From Polytrichum commune (Eukaryota > Streptophyta > Polytrichopsida > Polytrichales > Polytrichaceae): a stretch of DNA of 64,000 bases. Both the position numbers and the translations under genes were made by a program. This document shows positions 23,388-37,000 of this stretch, piece by piece; the first letter of the stretch is position 1, and every line of letters starts with the position of its first letter. The DNA is taken from the NCBI GenBank assembly GCA_950295325.1, contig OX485808.1, positions 29,532,527 to 29,596,526 on the forward strand. The letters are read 5' to 3'. The notes beneath the pieces are model-generated. The model worked only from the letters and a program-made list of their open reading frames with translations, had not been told where the DNA came from and ran no database searches.

Positions 23388-24000
23388 CGCAGGCACACTC
23401 TTGCTCCTCTAAGATCTTCACAAACCACACCTACAACCACGTCTGTCTCCTCCTCCTCCGCCGGAGCATATATATTCCAAGGATCTCCTCACACAGCACA
23501 CCACACTACACCCCACCTCAAAAACCACACGAACTTCGAGCCTGTCAACTTTGATATCCAAGGCCACCACCAACCAACTCCTTACGAAGACCAAAAGAAC
23601 CGCCACGGAAACCGCCACATAGAAACATCCGCGAGGTGCCTGCAAACTCCAAACCCTAAATTCCAGGGACAAAACTCCAAGTGCGAACCCCAAGTGCGAT
23701 CACTGGGAGGAATGGAACGGGAGCGATACTGCACCAAATCGCACGTTGGATGGCTCGATGCAACGGCTGCGCGGCGGGGAGTATCGCATGATGGAGAATG
23801 GCATGTGCGCGTCGGGGGATCGGAGCGGTGATGCGTGCGAGGGTTTGTAGTGCGAGGATCGAATGTGCCTAAGGTGACGAGTTGAGTTACAACGTGTGCG
23901 TGATTGGAGTGGCCCCGCTCTCTCTCTCTCTCTCTCTCTCTCAGAGTTTCAGGCTTCTTCTCGGCTAAAGCGACGCATTTACTACTGCAACACAATTTTA
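23388..24000 (-). promoter_or_regulatory. GOS1 upstream region with (CT)n tract
   Basis: A run of about 12 CT/TC dinucleotides lies at 23918-23942, roughly 530 bases upstream of the GOS1 ATG; in transcript sense it reads (GA)n. GA/CT tracts are common near plant transcription starts. No clear TATA box was found, so this is only a candidate promoter region. Confidence 0.3.
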
Positions 24001-26729
24001 CCGGTAGGGTATAGTAAGGTTAAGGCACCTATAACCGATAAAATGAGAGAGTTTCCATCTATTTAAGAGGAGTAATAGCAGGGAATTGTTTTCCTTGCCA
24101 ACATAAACAAAAAATCTAAGTAGAATGTCATTTAAAAAAAAATTCGTGATTATAAAAATTGCTACAAATTTCGAAGCAATATATTTACATTAACACATAG
24201 TCAATTTATAGGTTAACCCATAACCATCATCTGGTATCTAATGCTTGATTATGATAAATTAGATCTGGTTTTCCAGCCCAAACACAACGACGCAATTATA
24301 TACCAGGGGCGTGCTACAACAGTTGTCAAAACTCTTATGAGGGTAATCAATCACCAGTTGCCACCACATAATCTTCAACTCCGTTCGTCTAAAACATATA
24401 CATCTCATCCACGCCGGCATTACATGACCCTAGTGAGCGATTATATGGACATGGTCGGCAATGGATGCCTTGACCTTACGAAGGGATGGTTCACACGTAT
24501 GGGTAGGTCCTGGTTGTAATGACTAAAATTAACAATTTTAATGGTAAGATAACCCAACTTTGAGTTTAACCTAAATGTCATCCCATTCACACCTACAGAC
24601 GACAGTACCAGAGATATGACCTATCTAGAGTGGGGTACTACCTTTATTCACACATGGCCATGATTGAATTCGTATTGCTTGTCACATGTCACCATGTCGA
24701 CATGTCATGTGGTCACTAGTAAGTCACTAGTCAATATCATTGTTTTCAAATTTAGTTAACTATTGTAGTATACATGTGGTAAGTTGCCATTGAGGTTATG
24801 CACTAGTTGTGTCGTTAGGTTATAGCTATAGGGTAACTTAACCTAACAATGGTAACTTAATGTATGAGGTAAGTTAACAATGGGCCAAATGTGCATGTAG
24901 CTAGAAACAATCATGATGCTAAGAAAAGATACCCATGGGCGTGAACCATGCCTAAGTTAGGTAGTGTGTGGTGAAGGGCACTACACTAAAATATACTATA
25001 TAAGGTAGATAGGTCTTAAATGGTTACTAAATGCTAACTAGCCCACTTCTCCTAGAATATGAAACATGTGATCAAGGTTATAAAACAAGAAACAATGAAT
25101 GACCACTATTAGTGCACCGTAGACTAGGAGTGGAATGAATCTTATATGAACCCAAAATGGCTAATTATAAAAGTGGTGACATGAATAGGATGCAATGATA
25201 GGCTAGATGCAATGATTGGCCAAATAGGTCACTTTCACACCACTTGGGATCACTTTTGGGTGTCAATGAGTTAACCATTTTGTGTGCATTCATGCAAAGT
25301 AGGATATCTTTTATGCTCAAATCAAGGAGACTCTACTATACAAGTAGGGGTTTGGACTTACTTGCCTCTTTTGGGGATACATAACTAATTATTTACTCGA
25401 AATACAATTACAAAACAACTTGCATTGCTCATCAATTCCTCTATTGCACAACTTTCAAGCCACTTTTTTGGTCAAATCAACTTATTTTCATTGTTTTCCA
25501 TTTTCTTACCTAAGCACAAGATGGTTAGCAATCCAAATCGTGCCTTTAGCCATTTGCCTCATAATTTTGGAGCTCATATATGAATATCATATACATCATC
25601 AAAGTGAAGGGTCTTGCGTTCATTAAGTGGTCATAGAGGTCCCCATGGTCATGTCAATCATTGAGCCTAGAATGGTTAGTTAATTTTGAGCATGTAGTCC
25701 AATCTCATTTAAAACACAAGTATTTATGGTGCTAGCTCTTACATAGCATTACTAAGTAGATACATGATGGTCTCATTCCAAAGATATAGGTTGCATTTAA
25801 AGTGCAATGACAATTAGAGTTGTTTGTCAGAAAGTTCACAACACTTAGTTTGAGTGCTCCCAAAACACAAGGAATCCCGGGATCATACGAGAATAATGCT
25901 TATGTGGTACATGGTCCCATGAAAACGCATCCAAAGAGTCGTGTAATGTTATGCATATCCACGCCTAACCATAATGATACACCCAAATATAAGTGTCTAG
26001 ATTATTGTTGTTTGTGTTTTACTAGCCACATCTACCTTGATTGGTCATTTGCCAAGTCTCACGTGCTCGTCTATCCATGCAAAAGGTGTTTCATCTACAC
26101 CTTCCAAATTCCAAACATCAATCGAATCTTGGTTTTATCTCATAAACAACTTAGGTAAGGTGGACGGATCCTCAATGTTTATTTTTTCTAACAAGCCCAT
26201 TTCTCCTAGGATATGAAACATGTGATCAATACGAGGTAGTTTTATCAAATCCAAATCAAGGTTGTTGCCATTTTCCTCATAATTTTTGGAGCTCGTGTGA
26301 ATATCTTATTCATCATCAAAGCGGATATTCTTTTGTTCATTATATGGTCACACATGTTTCCCCAGTTATGCTGACTATTGGACATAGCATGATTACCATA
26401 TTTTGAGCATGCAACCCAATCTCGTTTATACACATGTAACTTACTTTTGACATTCGTTTGCAAAGCCACACCAAACCACGTGTCACTCATGTACATGTGT
26501 TTGATTAAGATAAGTAACCGAATTAGACATGTCTACCTTAAGTTGCATGGTGACCAAGTAGGTAGGTGCTTGTGGTGAAGGGCAATACACCAATATAGAC
26601 TAATTGCTCTTAAACAATTGCTCATTCAAATGGGAGAGCATTTCCAAAATTATCATGTGCTTTTATATGCATATAGAAAGTTTTTCATCTTTCACCTCCA
26701 ATTATTGTCCATGACCGGACTGGTAAACT

Positions 26730-26766
<37 letters not shown>

Positions 26767-26775
26767 CTTGACTAT
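24001..26775. other. Intergenic repeat-rich stretch, no gene seen
   Basis: A 92-codon ORF at 24241 matches nothing recognised. From about 24960 to 26600 the sequence is built of copies of the dispersed family seen at 5090 and 47810 (for example CCTAGAATATGAAACATGTGATCAA at about 25052 and again near 26205). A (CT)n run lies at 26733-26763. Confidence 0.45.
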
Positions 26776-26777
26776 AA

Positions 26778-27272
26778 GCGCCACTTCACACACGAGACTG
26801 AGAGCCCGTGACCATTGAACTTCAAGCACTCTCATTGGTGGAAAAAGCGGAGCTGGTCCAAGTTCACTTCACTCTACACTTGAGGGACCAATGGAGTGTG
26901 TGAATGCAAGATGGATGTAAAGTTTGCATTGGTTCCTACATAGCATCAAATGGAGCATGTTTCATGGTCACTTGGATTAGTTTCAAAAACCACTTTCTAG
27001 ATAGTCATCTTGGAGGTAGGAGACCATGGCACTCCAAACACTCATAACCGTTGGTTTATTCTATTTTATCATGTGCGAGGACTTGCATGAATAGAAATTC
27101 ACTGAAATAGCATTTGGTTGAGGGCCCGGTCACATATGACTTCACACTACATGTGAGGATCCGTGACCACACTACATAATTTTGGAGGTGTGTTGAGATG
27201 GCCTTTGGACACTTTCTTTTGAGCTCTCACAATTAATTGGTCACGGCTCTTAGCTTGTGTGTGAAATGGCCC
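26778..27272. mobile_element. Harbinger-like MITE (GGGCCACTTCACACAC family), complete
   Basis: The 495-bp element begins GCGCCACTTCACACACGAGA and ends CTTGTGTGTGAAATGGCCC, which are inverted repeats, with TAA at 26775-26777 and 27273-27275. It shares its interior with 29844-30341 (CTTCAAGCACTCTCATTGGT, TTTATTCTATTTTATCATGT). Confidence 0.8.
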
Positions 27273-28335
27273 TAAGCTTACTTCTCTAATGCAAAACATT
27301 TAGTGGTACAGTAGTAGCTATTTGTGGCAAATGGCACTAAAATAGACTATATAATTGGTCACTTATCCACGTGGAGAGCCACTTCCAACTTCACGTTGTT
27401 TTTTTTTCCTATACACGTAATGCACGTAAATGACCCTATTACGGCTACTTGAAAAAGGTTTGAAGTCTTATAATGTGCACTAAATCTAAGAATAGAAACT
27501 TGTGTGATCACCATTTTGCACAAATCCAATGGTGACTTAATCTCAATGTGTGATGAATTTTCAAAGAGCATACCTCTATGTGATATTGTGGTGAAGGGCA
27601 CTACACTAAATGTATTACATAATTGGTCACTCATCCAAGTGGAGAGGTGCTTCCAACACCTCTCATATGCTTGTACACTCACGTAAGGTGCTTAGAAAAG
27701 TCTATTATGGTTACTTCCAGGAGGTTTCACCTCTTATGATGTCCAATAAATCCAACATTAAAATTCAATTGGTTAGCATATTGTACAAATCTAATGGTGA
27801 CTTAGTCTCAATTGTAATGAGTTTTGGAAGAGTATATGTGCAATCTTCTTAAAAGGTTACATAGTTGTGGTTAAAGTGGTTAGTGTTAAGTGGATGTTGA
27901 GCATTGACTTTGGCTACTCCAACCACTAACCCACAATACTGCAGTTGTTAAATTTTAGGAGAACATTGAACCATTTTGCACCCAAAAGTAGGTGTTTGAA
28001 TAAGTGTTTGTCTATTTCAGAGAGCACTTCATCTATAACATTCAAATTTGTTACAAGATTGACCCATCATACAATGGTTCATGGACCAAAACTATCATGT
28101 GCTTAAATCTCTGTCTACATAACATTGTATATGTATTATCAACCATTCCATTTTAATAATATTCAATGATAGTACTTCACCCGAGTTTATCATGTTGAAT
28201 CTCATATAGCAATGTTGGCAAGAAAATGACCATGACATAGATTCCATATTATATATGACTTATTCCTAGCCCCACCCACCCTGCATAATCAATTGGATAA
28301 TCTTTTTGTACACAAAAAACATTTCACCTGACTTA

Positions 28336-28884
28336 GGGCCAAGTTCCATGTACCGGTCCCGGTCCGTTTTTTTTGAAATAAATGGGTGGGCCGGTGAAAA
28401 GAGGGTGGTGCCATGTGCCCATCCCTCTCACCCAAGGACCGGTACCCCCCATGGATGGGTGTCCCACGTTTTGTGTTGTGGAAGAACGGGTGCCAAAGGA
28501 CCGGCGGTCCTAACGGTAACGTGAAGGACATGTGCCGGTTAGAGAGCTATGGTGACCGGATCGGCCGGTCGCCTAGGGTACACCCTTGGATACTAAAGGC
28601 CACTTTGTTCTTCTAATCCCTTCTTTTGAGGAGTACTCCTAGGGAACCGTGTATTTTATGATGTTTTTAGAATCTAGATGACCTTCATTGCCGGTGACCT
28701 TCATAAAGTGTCATGTCTTATCACTCACCAAATTTAGTTAGAAAGTAGGAAATCGGAATAAACCGGCACCCCACATAGAAGTACCCCTCCATAAAATGGG
28801 TGACATCACCCATTTTTTGGATGATGTCACCCGTTTCTCACCCATCGGAAAAACGGACCGGGACCGGTACATGGAACTTGGCCC
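28336..28884. mobile_element. Harbinger-like MITE with long GC-rich inverted ends
   Basis: The 549-bp element has nearly perfect inverted repeats of about 33 bases. They start GGGCCAAGTTCCATGTACCG, contain ACCGGTCCCGGTCCG and are bounded by TTA at 28333-28335 and 28885-28887. Subterminal GGGTGG/CCACCC motifs are frequent. The interior is GC-richer than its surroundings. ORFs at 28289-28616 are by-products of the repeats. Confidence 0.85.
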
Positions 28885-29170
28885 TTATAACCTATGGGTT
28901 GTGTCCATGAGATACATCAATTATGTCTCATAATTAAATTGAAATAGATGTCATGACCACTTCAGTAAGTACTAAGTATGTACTCCAATATACAATAATC
29001 TACCGATCACTCACCCGAGTGGAGAGCATTTCCACCAACTTTCATGTGTTTTCCTATCCATGCAAAAAGCATTTCATATACTACTTCCGATTTTGTTCAT
29101 GAGCACACCCGTCAATATGCCCCATAAACAAATTAAGTTAGTATGTGATATGCCCAACACGTAATAACTA

Positions 29171-29523
29171 CACTAAACATGATATTTGGTGTCACCAATT
29201 CTTAGTGTCTTGCTCAATACTAATTGTAAACCGTTGTATAGTGTCACCAACACTAAATGTTAACCAAACACTATTTGTCATTTTGTAAAATTTCTAGATA
29301 TAGATTCACATTATTGCAATTATTGTCACTTACCAAGTGATTTTTCATCCAAATTTCAATCATCCATGACAATATTTCATCACAAGTTGCTAACAAGAGC
29401 AGGTAGGGTTGAACTCATCCATCATCCATGACAATATTTGTTCACTTCTTCATAAGAAGTGTCATCCGAAAAGTTGTCATAGTGGCATTAAATACCATAT
29501 GACACTGAATATGATATTTAGTG
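29171..29523. mobile_element. MITE with CACTA...TAGTG ends (second copy)
   Basis: 353 bp, beginning CACTAAACATGATATTTGGTG and ending ATGATATTTAGTG, flanked by TA on both sides. It is in the opposite orientation to the copy at 16914, judged by the TTGCAAT / ATTGCAA interior and the AACACTAAATGTTAACC block. Confidence 0.65.
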
Positions 29524-29843
29524 TACTCATGGCAAAGAGCATTACACTAAAATGGAGGATATAATGGGTCACTCGTCCAACCGGGAAGATAGAGAGTCCA
29601 TCACATTGGTGTCCCTCCAAATCCACCTTCTTAGGTTTGGAGGGCCTATTACCATTTGAAGAAAGGAAAAGAGAAAGAAAATCTTTACTTTGACAATGAA
29701 ATAGATATGCATACAACTATGATTTTTTTGAGGAAAATGGCTAACTTGGGCCCTTGTTTTGGATATGCTAAACATCTCATACTAACCGCATGTTCACTAT
29801 CCTAGAGGAAGTGGACACATAGCTAAATAAATATTTTCACTTA

Positions 29844-30341
29844 GGGCCAATTCACACATGAGACTGAGAGCCCATGACCATTACACTTCAAGCACTCTCA
29901 TTGGTGGAAAAGGGGGAGCCGGTCTAAGTTCTCTTCACACTACGCTTGAGTGACAAACGGAGTATGTGAATGCAAGATGGATGTAAAGTCTACAGGGATT
30001 CCTACATGGCATCATGGATCATGTTTCATGGTCACTTGGACTATTTTCAAAAACCATCTTTTGGAGGTAGGTCTAACACAAAACGGGATGACCATGGCAC
30101 TCCGAATGCTCACATCCATTGATTTATTTTATTTTATCATGTGTGAGAACCCGCATGAATAGAAATTCGTCGAATTAGCGTTTGGTTGAGGGCCCGGTCA
30201 CATATGGCTTCACACTACACTTGAGGGCATGTGACCACACTACATGGTTTTGGAAGTGGTCTTGGGACAACATTTGGACACTTTCTTTTGGGCTCTCTCA
30301 ATTTCATGGCCACGGCTCTTGGCTCGTGTGTGAAGTGGCCC
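29844..30341. mobile_element. Harbinger-like MITE (GGGCCACTTCACACAC family), complete
   Basis: 498 bp with inverted ends GGGCCAATTCACACATGAGA and GGCTCGTGTGTGAAGTGGCCC, bounded by TTA at 29841-29843 and 30342-30344. It matches 26778-27272 over its full length. The 153-codon ORF starting at 30182 merely runs across its right half. Confidence 0.82.
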
Positions 30342-30344
30342 TTA

Positions 30345-32090
30345 CCTTGTGTTGGAAAAAGAAGGTACCCAATCCGCAACTTCCTACCTATGTTGCTATT
30401 TTCACTTACTCATTCCAATTAAACTCAATCCAATTGGTTGTAGTGGACATTGAGAAAGGTCCAACAAGATGGCTCTATTCTTCGAGCTCTCAATCAACCT
30501 TCATGTTCTCCAACCAAGCCCCCATGTGCATGAATAATGAGTTCATAGTTTTTGACTCCTTGATGGTGGGTTTACATTTAGGGCCACACAAGACCAAAGA
30601 ATTTTCAAAATTGATCAAAACCAAGTTGATAGTAAAATTTTGAACTCAAGGAGTTCACATTGGGGTATGGGTCCAAGGTCTTAAAAAATGAAGTGGTGCT
30701 AAGGTGAGATCACTTTCCCGCCAAATGTTATTGGTCCTCACTCAAGAAAATACTCCTCGCAATTTTGAGAAACCGATATTTGAGCTTGGGTTCAATTCGA
30801 AAGCAAAAATCCATTTGAAGGATTGTTTGTAGCCCACATTTCTTGGACCCGGACCCTAGTGTAAGTTAATCCTAAAGTCTGGAGCAAAACTGCCTTGAAA
30901 TTGCCTAAAATAGTCAAATCCTACTAAAAAAACTAACGAAAATTGGAACCTCTTATGGTAAATATAACCATACAAATGGAAGTTTTGTTGAGTTATGATT
31001 GTTCACACAAATTGTTACTAGTCAATGCGTCCAAATTGAGACTATAGTAACACAAATGTATATGCTAGTATTGCGGGCAGAGGTGAATGCTTGGACAAAT
31101 AACATTTGCCTTGGTCTTTAGGGGTTAAACCCACTCTCAATCCAATTTGTTTTGAGTGAACATCGAGGGAAATCCATTCTTCAAGCTCTCATTTGACCTT
31201 TATGTTCTCCAATCAAAGCCGAGCCATACACATAAGTACCAGAAGTGGCTAGTTGCAAGCGTGATATGCTCTAGTACTACCTTGCACACATGGGAAATTT
31301 TGGGTGGTTTGTTTGACCAAGACCAAACTGGGGCTCATTTTAGAGACCACATTTACACCAATGATCACTTGCAACTGGACTCCACTTGAAGAGTGAGTTA
31401 CTAATATCATATATGACCCATTCTGGTTGGCTATCAAACTTCGGCCCATTTTAGAGACCACCCCTAGGTCTCTTCCCACGGGACAAAGCCAATGAAAGGT
31501 TCACAAACTCATGACTACTAAGCTTACTACCTATAGTAGAGGTGCATGTTCCCGATCAAGATCCCATCAACAATCTATAGGGCACCGGAATTTTGATCAA
31601 GCTGGGACACAATCTCGATCATGCTGGAACCAAATAAGTGCCATAAAACATGTCTTGGTTTCAAGTGCTAAAGTGAGGAGGAACGAAAGGTGAAAATGAG
31701 TGATTATGGCAGTCTCTAGACGCTACAAATATGTTTGGACCAACTTTTGGCTTCAAAAATTCACATAAATTTCAACTTAAGGAATAAAATTATCGAAAAA
31801 TTTGCAGACCTCCTAAATTTTGTCTTCCAACACGGGTTGAAATCGTAACCGCCTTATACTTCCCCATATCTGGTACATAACCCCTTACGTGATCAGTTAT
31901 GGGCACCTCTACTCTACTAAACATGTTTAAGACCCCACACTGAGGGGCTGATCACACCGACCAATTCCGACACCATCCGTCGACATATGTGGCTGTAATA
32001 ATATGAAAAGTGGTGGGCCAACATCTATTTTTCTCAACATAGTCCCCAGCAATTTCACGGCTCAAACCGGACGGAAAGTTCGGTGTAATA
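30345..32090. other. Intergenic stretch, no gene seen
   Basis: 30640-30900 is a repeat related to 57020-57265 (shared TGAAGTGG, AAGAGAATACT-type and TTTCTTGGACC blocks). Otherwise AT-rich unique-looking sequence with only short chance ORFs. Confidence 0.4.
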
Positions 32091-32099
32091 GGGGCATGA

Positions 32100-34048
32100 G
32101 TAGTGATGCCACGTCACTCTATAAAGGGAGCCACATGTGGTGAACACAAGAAGTACAGTCACCAGTGCGCCACGTCATCATCATACGAGGCTCAAAAGGG
32201 GAGGGGCCAGATCTTCCTTCTCTTCGGTGGCCACGCAGCCTCCGCTCACCTCACTCTCCGAACATCCCCCCAAATTCAAGCCATCGCTCACTCTCAATCT
32301 CAACCTCAACCTCAAATGAGCTCAGGTTTCCAATTTCATTTTATCTAAGCATCTCATCAACGGCTCGAGCTAACTCAATCGAATCATCGTCTTTGCAGAA
32401 GGAAACATTTTGAGCAGCCTGGTAGGCTTTGGAATTTCGGCCCTTACCTGAAGTTAGCGATGCTACAGGATTGCTTTACGCTCTTGGTTCATGGCTCGGT
32501 GTACTTAACCGTCCGGTCATTGGTTGCCTTGAATTGACAGTGCAGAGAGTCTGAGAGAATTCTTGCATTTTGAATTTTCTGTGATTCTGAAAATTGAGTC
32601 TTCTCCGACTCATAGTTCGAATGCTGGAGTTGATGGTTAGGCTAGGTTTTGGTTTTCATTTATTTGCCAGTGAAGAGATTAGATTTTCTTGACTGTTCGC
32701 TCATTTGGTGCAGAGATTGTTTGAGCAGCCTGGTAGGCTTCGAAATTTCACCCCTTACGTTAAGTTAGTAATGCTAGAGGATTGCACTAGGTTTTTGATT
32801 TTCATGGCTCGGCGTACTCAACCATTCAGTCATTCGTTGCATTGACTCGGCAGTGCAGAGAGGCTGAGATTTTTTTTGTATTTTTGAAAATTGAATCTTC
32901 GCCGACTCATAGTACTAATGCTGGAGTTCATGATTATGCTAAGTTTCGGTTTCCATGTTTTTGGTATGTCAAGAGATTAGATTTTCTTGACTGTTCGCTC
33001 ATTCGGTGCGTTGATGAATTGCAGTGCAGAGACGGAAGAAGATCACGGGAGGCTGTGGATGGAGTTGCCCTAACTTAACTTAGCAGTTGTGGAGTTTCAT
33101 TGTGTGAAGAGGATATGTTTCATGGTTTGGGATGAACCCATGAGGGGGCTGAGTTGTCTACGGTGAAGCTGGAGTAGATTGTGTGATGTTTTGATGATTT
33201 GATGAATCGCCAGGATCAGGAGGTCAAGCAAAGGTAAAATTGCTTGCTTCTGATTGCCTTTGCAGAAACTCAAAAGACCACAGGAGTGTCTGATTTTGTT
33301 TTTAATAATACGGAAGTTGAGAGTGTGTGAGCTTTTGATTTCCTGGTTCGGGATGACCTGTATTTCAAGAGCTCAAGGTAGCTTTCCGCTTTTGAATGAC
33401 TATAGGAAAAAAATCCAGTTGATTAGCAAATGTTGTACGCATCCAACGTCATAAGAATGAGATTAAGGCGATTAAACCTCAAATTGTGACGCATTTCAAT
33501 GAGCATACATGCGATACATATGAGATCTTCTTAAGTGGTTATATAGGTGTGCTTAAAGTGGAGGTTATCCTATCCTAAGAGCCGTTGAAGTGTTCGGTTT
33601 TGGAGAATATTTCAGCATTTCGCACCCAAAAGTATGTGATGTGTTTGATTGGTGAGGATCAAAGGACAAACACCATAAAGACACATGTTTAAAGGAGATT
33701 GGACTACGTCTTCAGATTTTATTAACTATGTCCGCATTCAATTGTGAACACGATTGGGAGGACCTCAAACATGCACTTCCGATAATCATAGCTAAATCAA
33801 TGCAGATCCGATTTTCAATATGGTTTTTGTTGATGTTTCATCGAAGATATGCTAATGCAACATAAGTTTCGTTGTGTAAATATAATTGGTTGAAGTTGGA
33901 GAATTTGAAAAAAACAGCAATTAACACCTACCTATGCTTCAAGAGCTCAGTTTCTGCTTTCAGTCATTGCAGATACTCAAGCGACCACAGGAGGAGGGCC
34001 TGAAGTTCCTCGTGATGCTGGAGCTAGTTATGTGAGGTTTTGGATTTT
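32100..34048 (+). promoter_or_regulatory. HCF152 putative promoter and repeated 5' leader
   Basis: A TATAAAG box at 32121 is followed by GC-rich, CT-rich leader-like sequence with a CACGTCAT motif near 32171. From 32412 a block of about 311 bp starting GAGCAGCCTGGTAGGCTT is repeated in tandem (second copy from 32723, to about 33010). A TTTGCAGAAACTCAAAAGACC block (33258) recurs as a diverged TTGCAGATACTCAAGCGACC (33967). No long ORF precedes the coding start, so this is probably 5' UTR with introns. Distance to the ATG is about 1.9 kb. Confidence 0.4.
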
Positions 34049-37000
34049 ATGGTGATCGTGATGGCGTCCGTGGCTATGGCGTCGCCGATGGTGAGGCCAA
34101 TGTTGGCCTCATCTGCTGCGGACCAAACTTGCCAAACTTCTTCTGGCATGTCTTTGCGGGGATTGGATGCAATTAGGGTTTCAGTAAGTCAATTGTGTGA
34201 AGGTAGGGGCAGGCTACGGAGGATGATGGTGGTGGTGGCCGTGGCCGGGAAACATCAGCCTGAGCCAGAGGCTAAGGTTGGAGATAATGCAGCTGAGAGG
34301 GCGCGAATTCCTATCACTGTAGTTCCTGGATTTATGGGCTCTGCGAATGTAAGTCAACTAACTTTCCTGTTGTTCTAACTGGCAGGATTTTTTATTGTAT
34401 TTTCATATTGTAAGTAGCGCCTTATGTGGTCACTCCTCTCAATTGGACAACTATATTTCAGTGGTGTACGTATATGGCAAGGCTTGGAATTAAGGATGGA
34501 AATGTGGTCCGATGAGATTGGACTATGTGCTCATAATATAGACACCATTCTATAGGCCATCCCAATTGTGATGTCCTATTGACAAGTAATCACTAAAAGA
34601 GAAAGAAGAGAATTTCCACTTAGGCATGTGGTAATTTTGCATCTATACTTTGATTCTCAAACATGCAATGGCAATGTTCATGGTTTGCAATTGTGAATCG
34701 GGTGAGACAATCCCCAGTTCAATCCAACAGCCAAAATCATATGTGGAGTTGGAATTGTTCACAATAGGGACACATATCTTACATCTGTAGATTTAGGCTT
34801 TTTTGATTGATTGGAGACTGAGAGCAGACTGTAGGGACTTAGAAGTAGTGTGTTAAAATATGGAATTGCTGTGCTGTTGATGTGATTCCAGTGAGAAGTT
34901 GCAACGACTTTATGAATTCATGTAGATTGAAGTGGCTATTGCGAATTGCAGGCAATGGAATAGGTGTGCTGCTTTATGTCAATTCAGTGAGAAGTTCTAA
35001 TGACTTTGTGAATCCATGTAGATTGAATTGGCTTTGGTCAACTACGGCAAATTGCAGGACATGGAGTTGTTGTGCTGCTGATGTCAATTCAGTGAGAAGT
35101 TGCAATGAGTTTTTGAATCCATGTAGATTGAATTGGCTTTTGCTATGGCAAACTGCAGGACTCAGGGGTTGGGGATGGCGAGAGAGCAATGGTGGAGAAT
35201 ATGAAGAGTTTGTTAAAGCAGAGGAGAACTGAGGAAGCATGGCAGGTGATGCAATTGCTAAAAAAAGCAGGAAAAGTCCCAGACCGTGTGTGTGCGAGCC
35301 GATTAGTTGCACAACTTGCACACCGTGGGGTACCTTCCAGCCTGACTCGTGCACAGCAAATTTTGAGTTACCTTAGAGAACAAAATGCAGTAGAGTTATT
35401 AGATTCAGATGCTTTAGGTCTTTTAGCTATGGCTTCTGCTCGGGCAGGAGCAGCTAGATATGCACTCGGAGTAGTGAGACTGATGCTTGACATGAGCTTA
35501 TACCCCTCAGTGAAAGTCTGGAGTGCTGTAGTAAGCAGGCTGGGTAGACATGTTGATGATTGTCCACTTGCATTAGAATGTTTTGATGAAATGTGCTCTC
35601 GATTGAAAGAAGCAAAATCAACGTCACAAGGATTGGATGTGAGCTCAAGTTGGCCTGATACAGGGGCTTTCAACGCTGCCCTGAATGCATGCGCAACTAT
35701 GGGGTTTATGGAGAAAGCCATGAGCCTCTGGGAGGAGTTACCCCAGTATGACTTAACCCCAGATTGTCTGAGTTTCAATATCCTGATCAAAATGTATGCC
35801 CGAACGGAGGACAAGGAGCTCTTAAAAACTGTAATGGAGGAGATGGAGGCAGCTGGTGTGGATCCTGACCAATCAACCCTAAATTCTCTTGTAGCTGCTT
35901 ATGTAGGGATGGGAGAGATTAAGGAGGCTGAAATACTCATAAAGAAATTCCAGGAGCAAGCAAAGAGGATAGAATCTGGAGAAGAAGATAGGTCAAGGTG
36001 GGGTGCAAATTTGCGACCGGACGTGCGAACTTACACCACCATGATGAAAGGCTACATACGAAATGGGAGGAGGAGTGATGCAATGCAAGTCTTGTTGGCA
36101 ATGCAGAAAGATAAGGATCCAAGGAGCTCACCTAATGAAGTTTCATACACAACAGCAATTTCTTCTTGCGTCCAGATGGGATTGATGGACGAGGCATGTA
36201 TTGTTTTGCAAGAGATGACAACACAAAAAGTGCCTGCAAATGTTGTGACATACAATGTATTACTCAAGGGTTACTGTAGGTCACGCCAGCTTCAGAAAGC
36301 TTATGGATTGGTATCCGATATGCAGAGTGCTGGAATTTCTCTGGATGTGGTTTCATACAATACCTTGATTGATGGCTGCATAGAAATGGTTGACAACATT
36401 GGAGCTCTGGGTTTTTTTAAAGAGATGCGTATGAAGGGAATTGCACCAAGTGAGGTGAGCTATACGACATTAATGAAGGCATTTGGGCGGAACGGACAGC
36501 CGCATCAAGTGCATCAAGTTTTTGAGGAGATGCAGCAGGATGCAAACATGAGGACGGATGCATTTGCTTGGAATGTGCTTCTTGATAGCTACTGTCGGTC
36601 GGGGCGGATGGTAGATGCTCAAAGGATGTTCCAGAAAATGAAAGAAGAAAGGTTTGCCCTTCTGTCTCTTTGTGTTTCTGTGTCAAGCTTGCATGTGTGC
36701 ATTTGTGAAAATTCTACAAGACTCAAGCAGATACTCAGAAGCACATACTCATTACTAGTAATTGTATTGCCTGCAATCTAAATACAGGCAAGTTGGTTTG
36801 GGCTTCAATTACTTTCATAATGTGACTCCAGATTGTTTGACTTTAGGTAGACGTGCCTGATTTAGATACCAGTCTTAATTGAATACTTATAATTGAGTGG
36901 TATGTGGTTTGGGATGGGTCCAAGAACGGATACCAAACAGACCTGTGTTTAAAAAGGGATTGGAATGTGTGCTCAAAATATGATAACCATTCTAGACTCA

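Noticed and set aside
23301-23831. 176-codon plus-strand ORF
   Set aside because: Antisense to exon 1 and upstream DNA of GOS1, whose minus-strand structure is firm.
24241-24519. 92-codon plus-strand ORF
   Set aside because: No motif recognised and no splice partners; surrounded by repeats.
30182-30643. 153-codon plus-strand ORF
   Set aside because: Its first third lies in the right half of a MITE and the rest in repeat-derived DNA.
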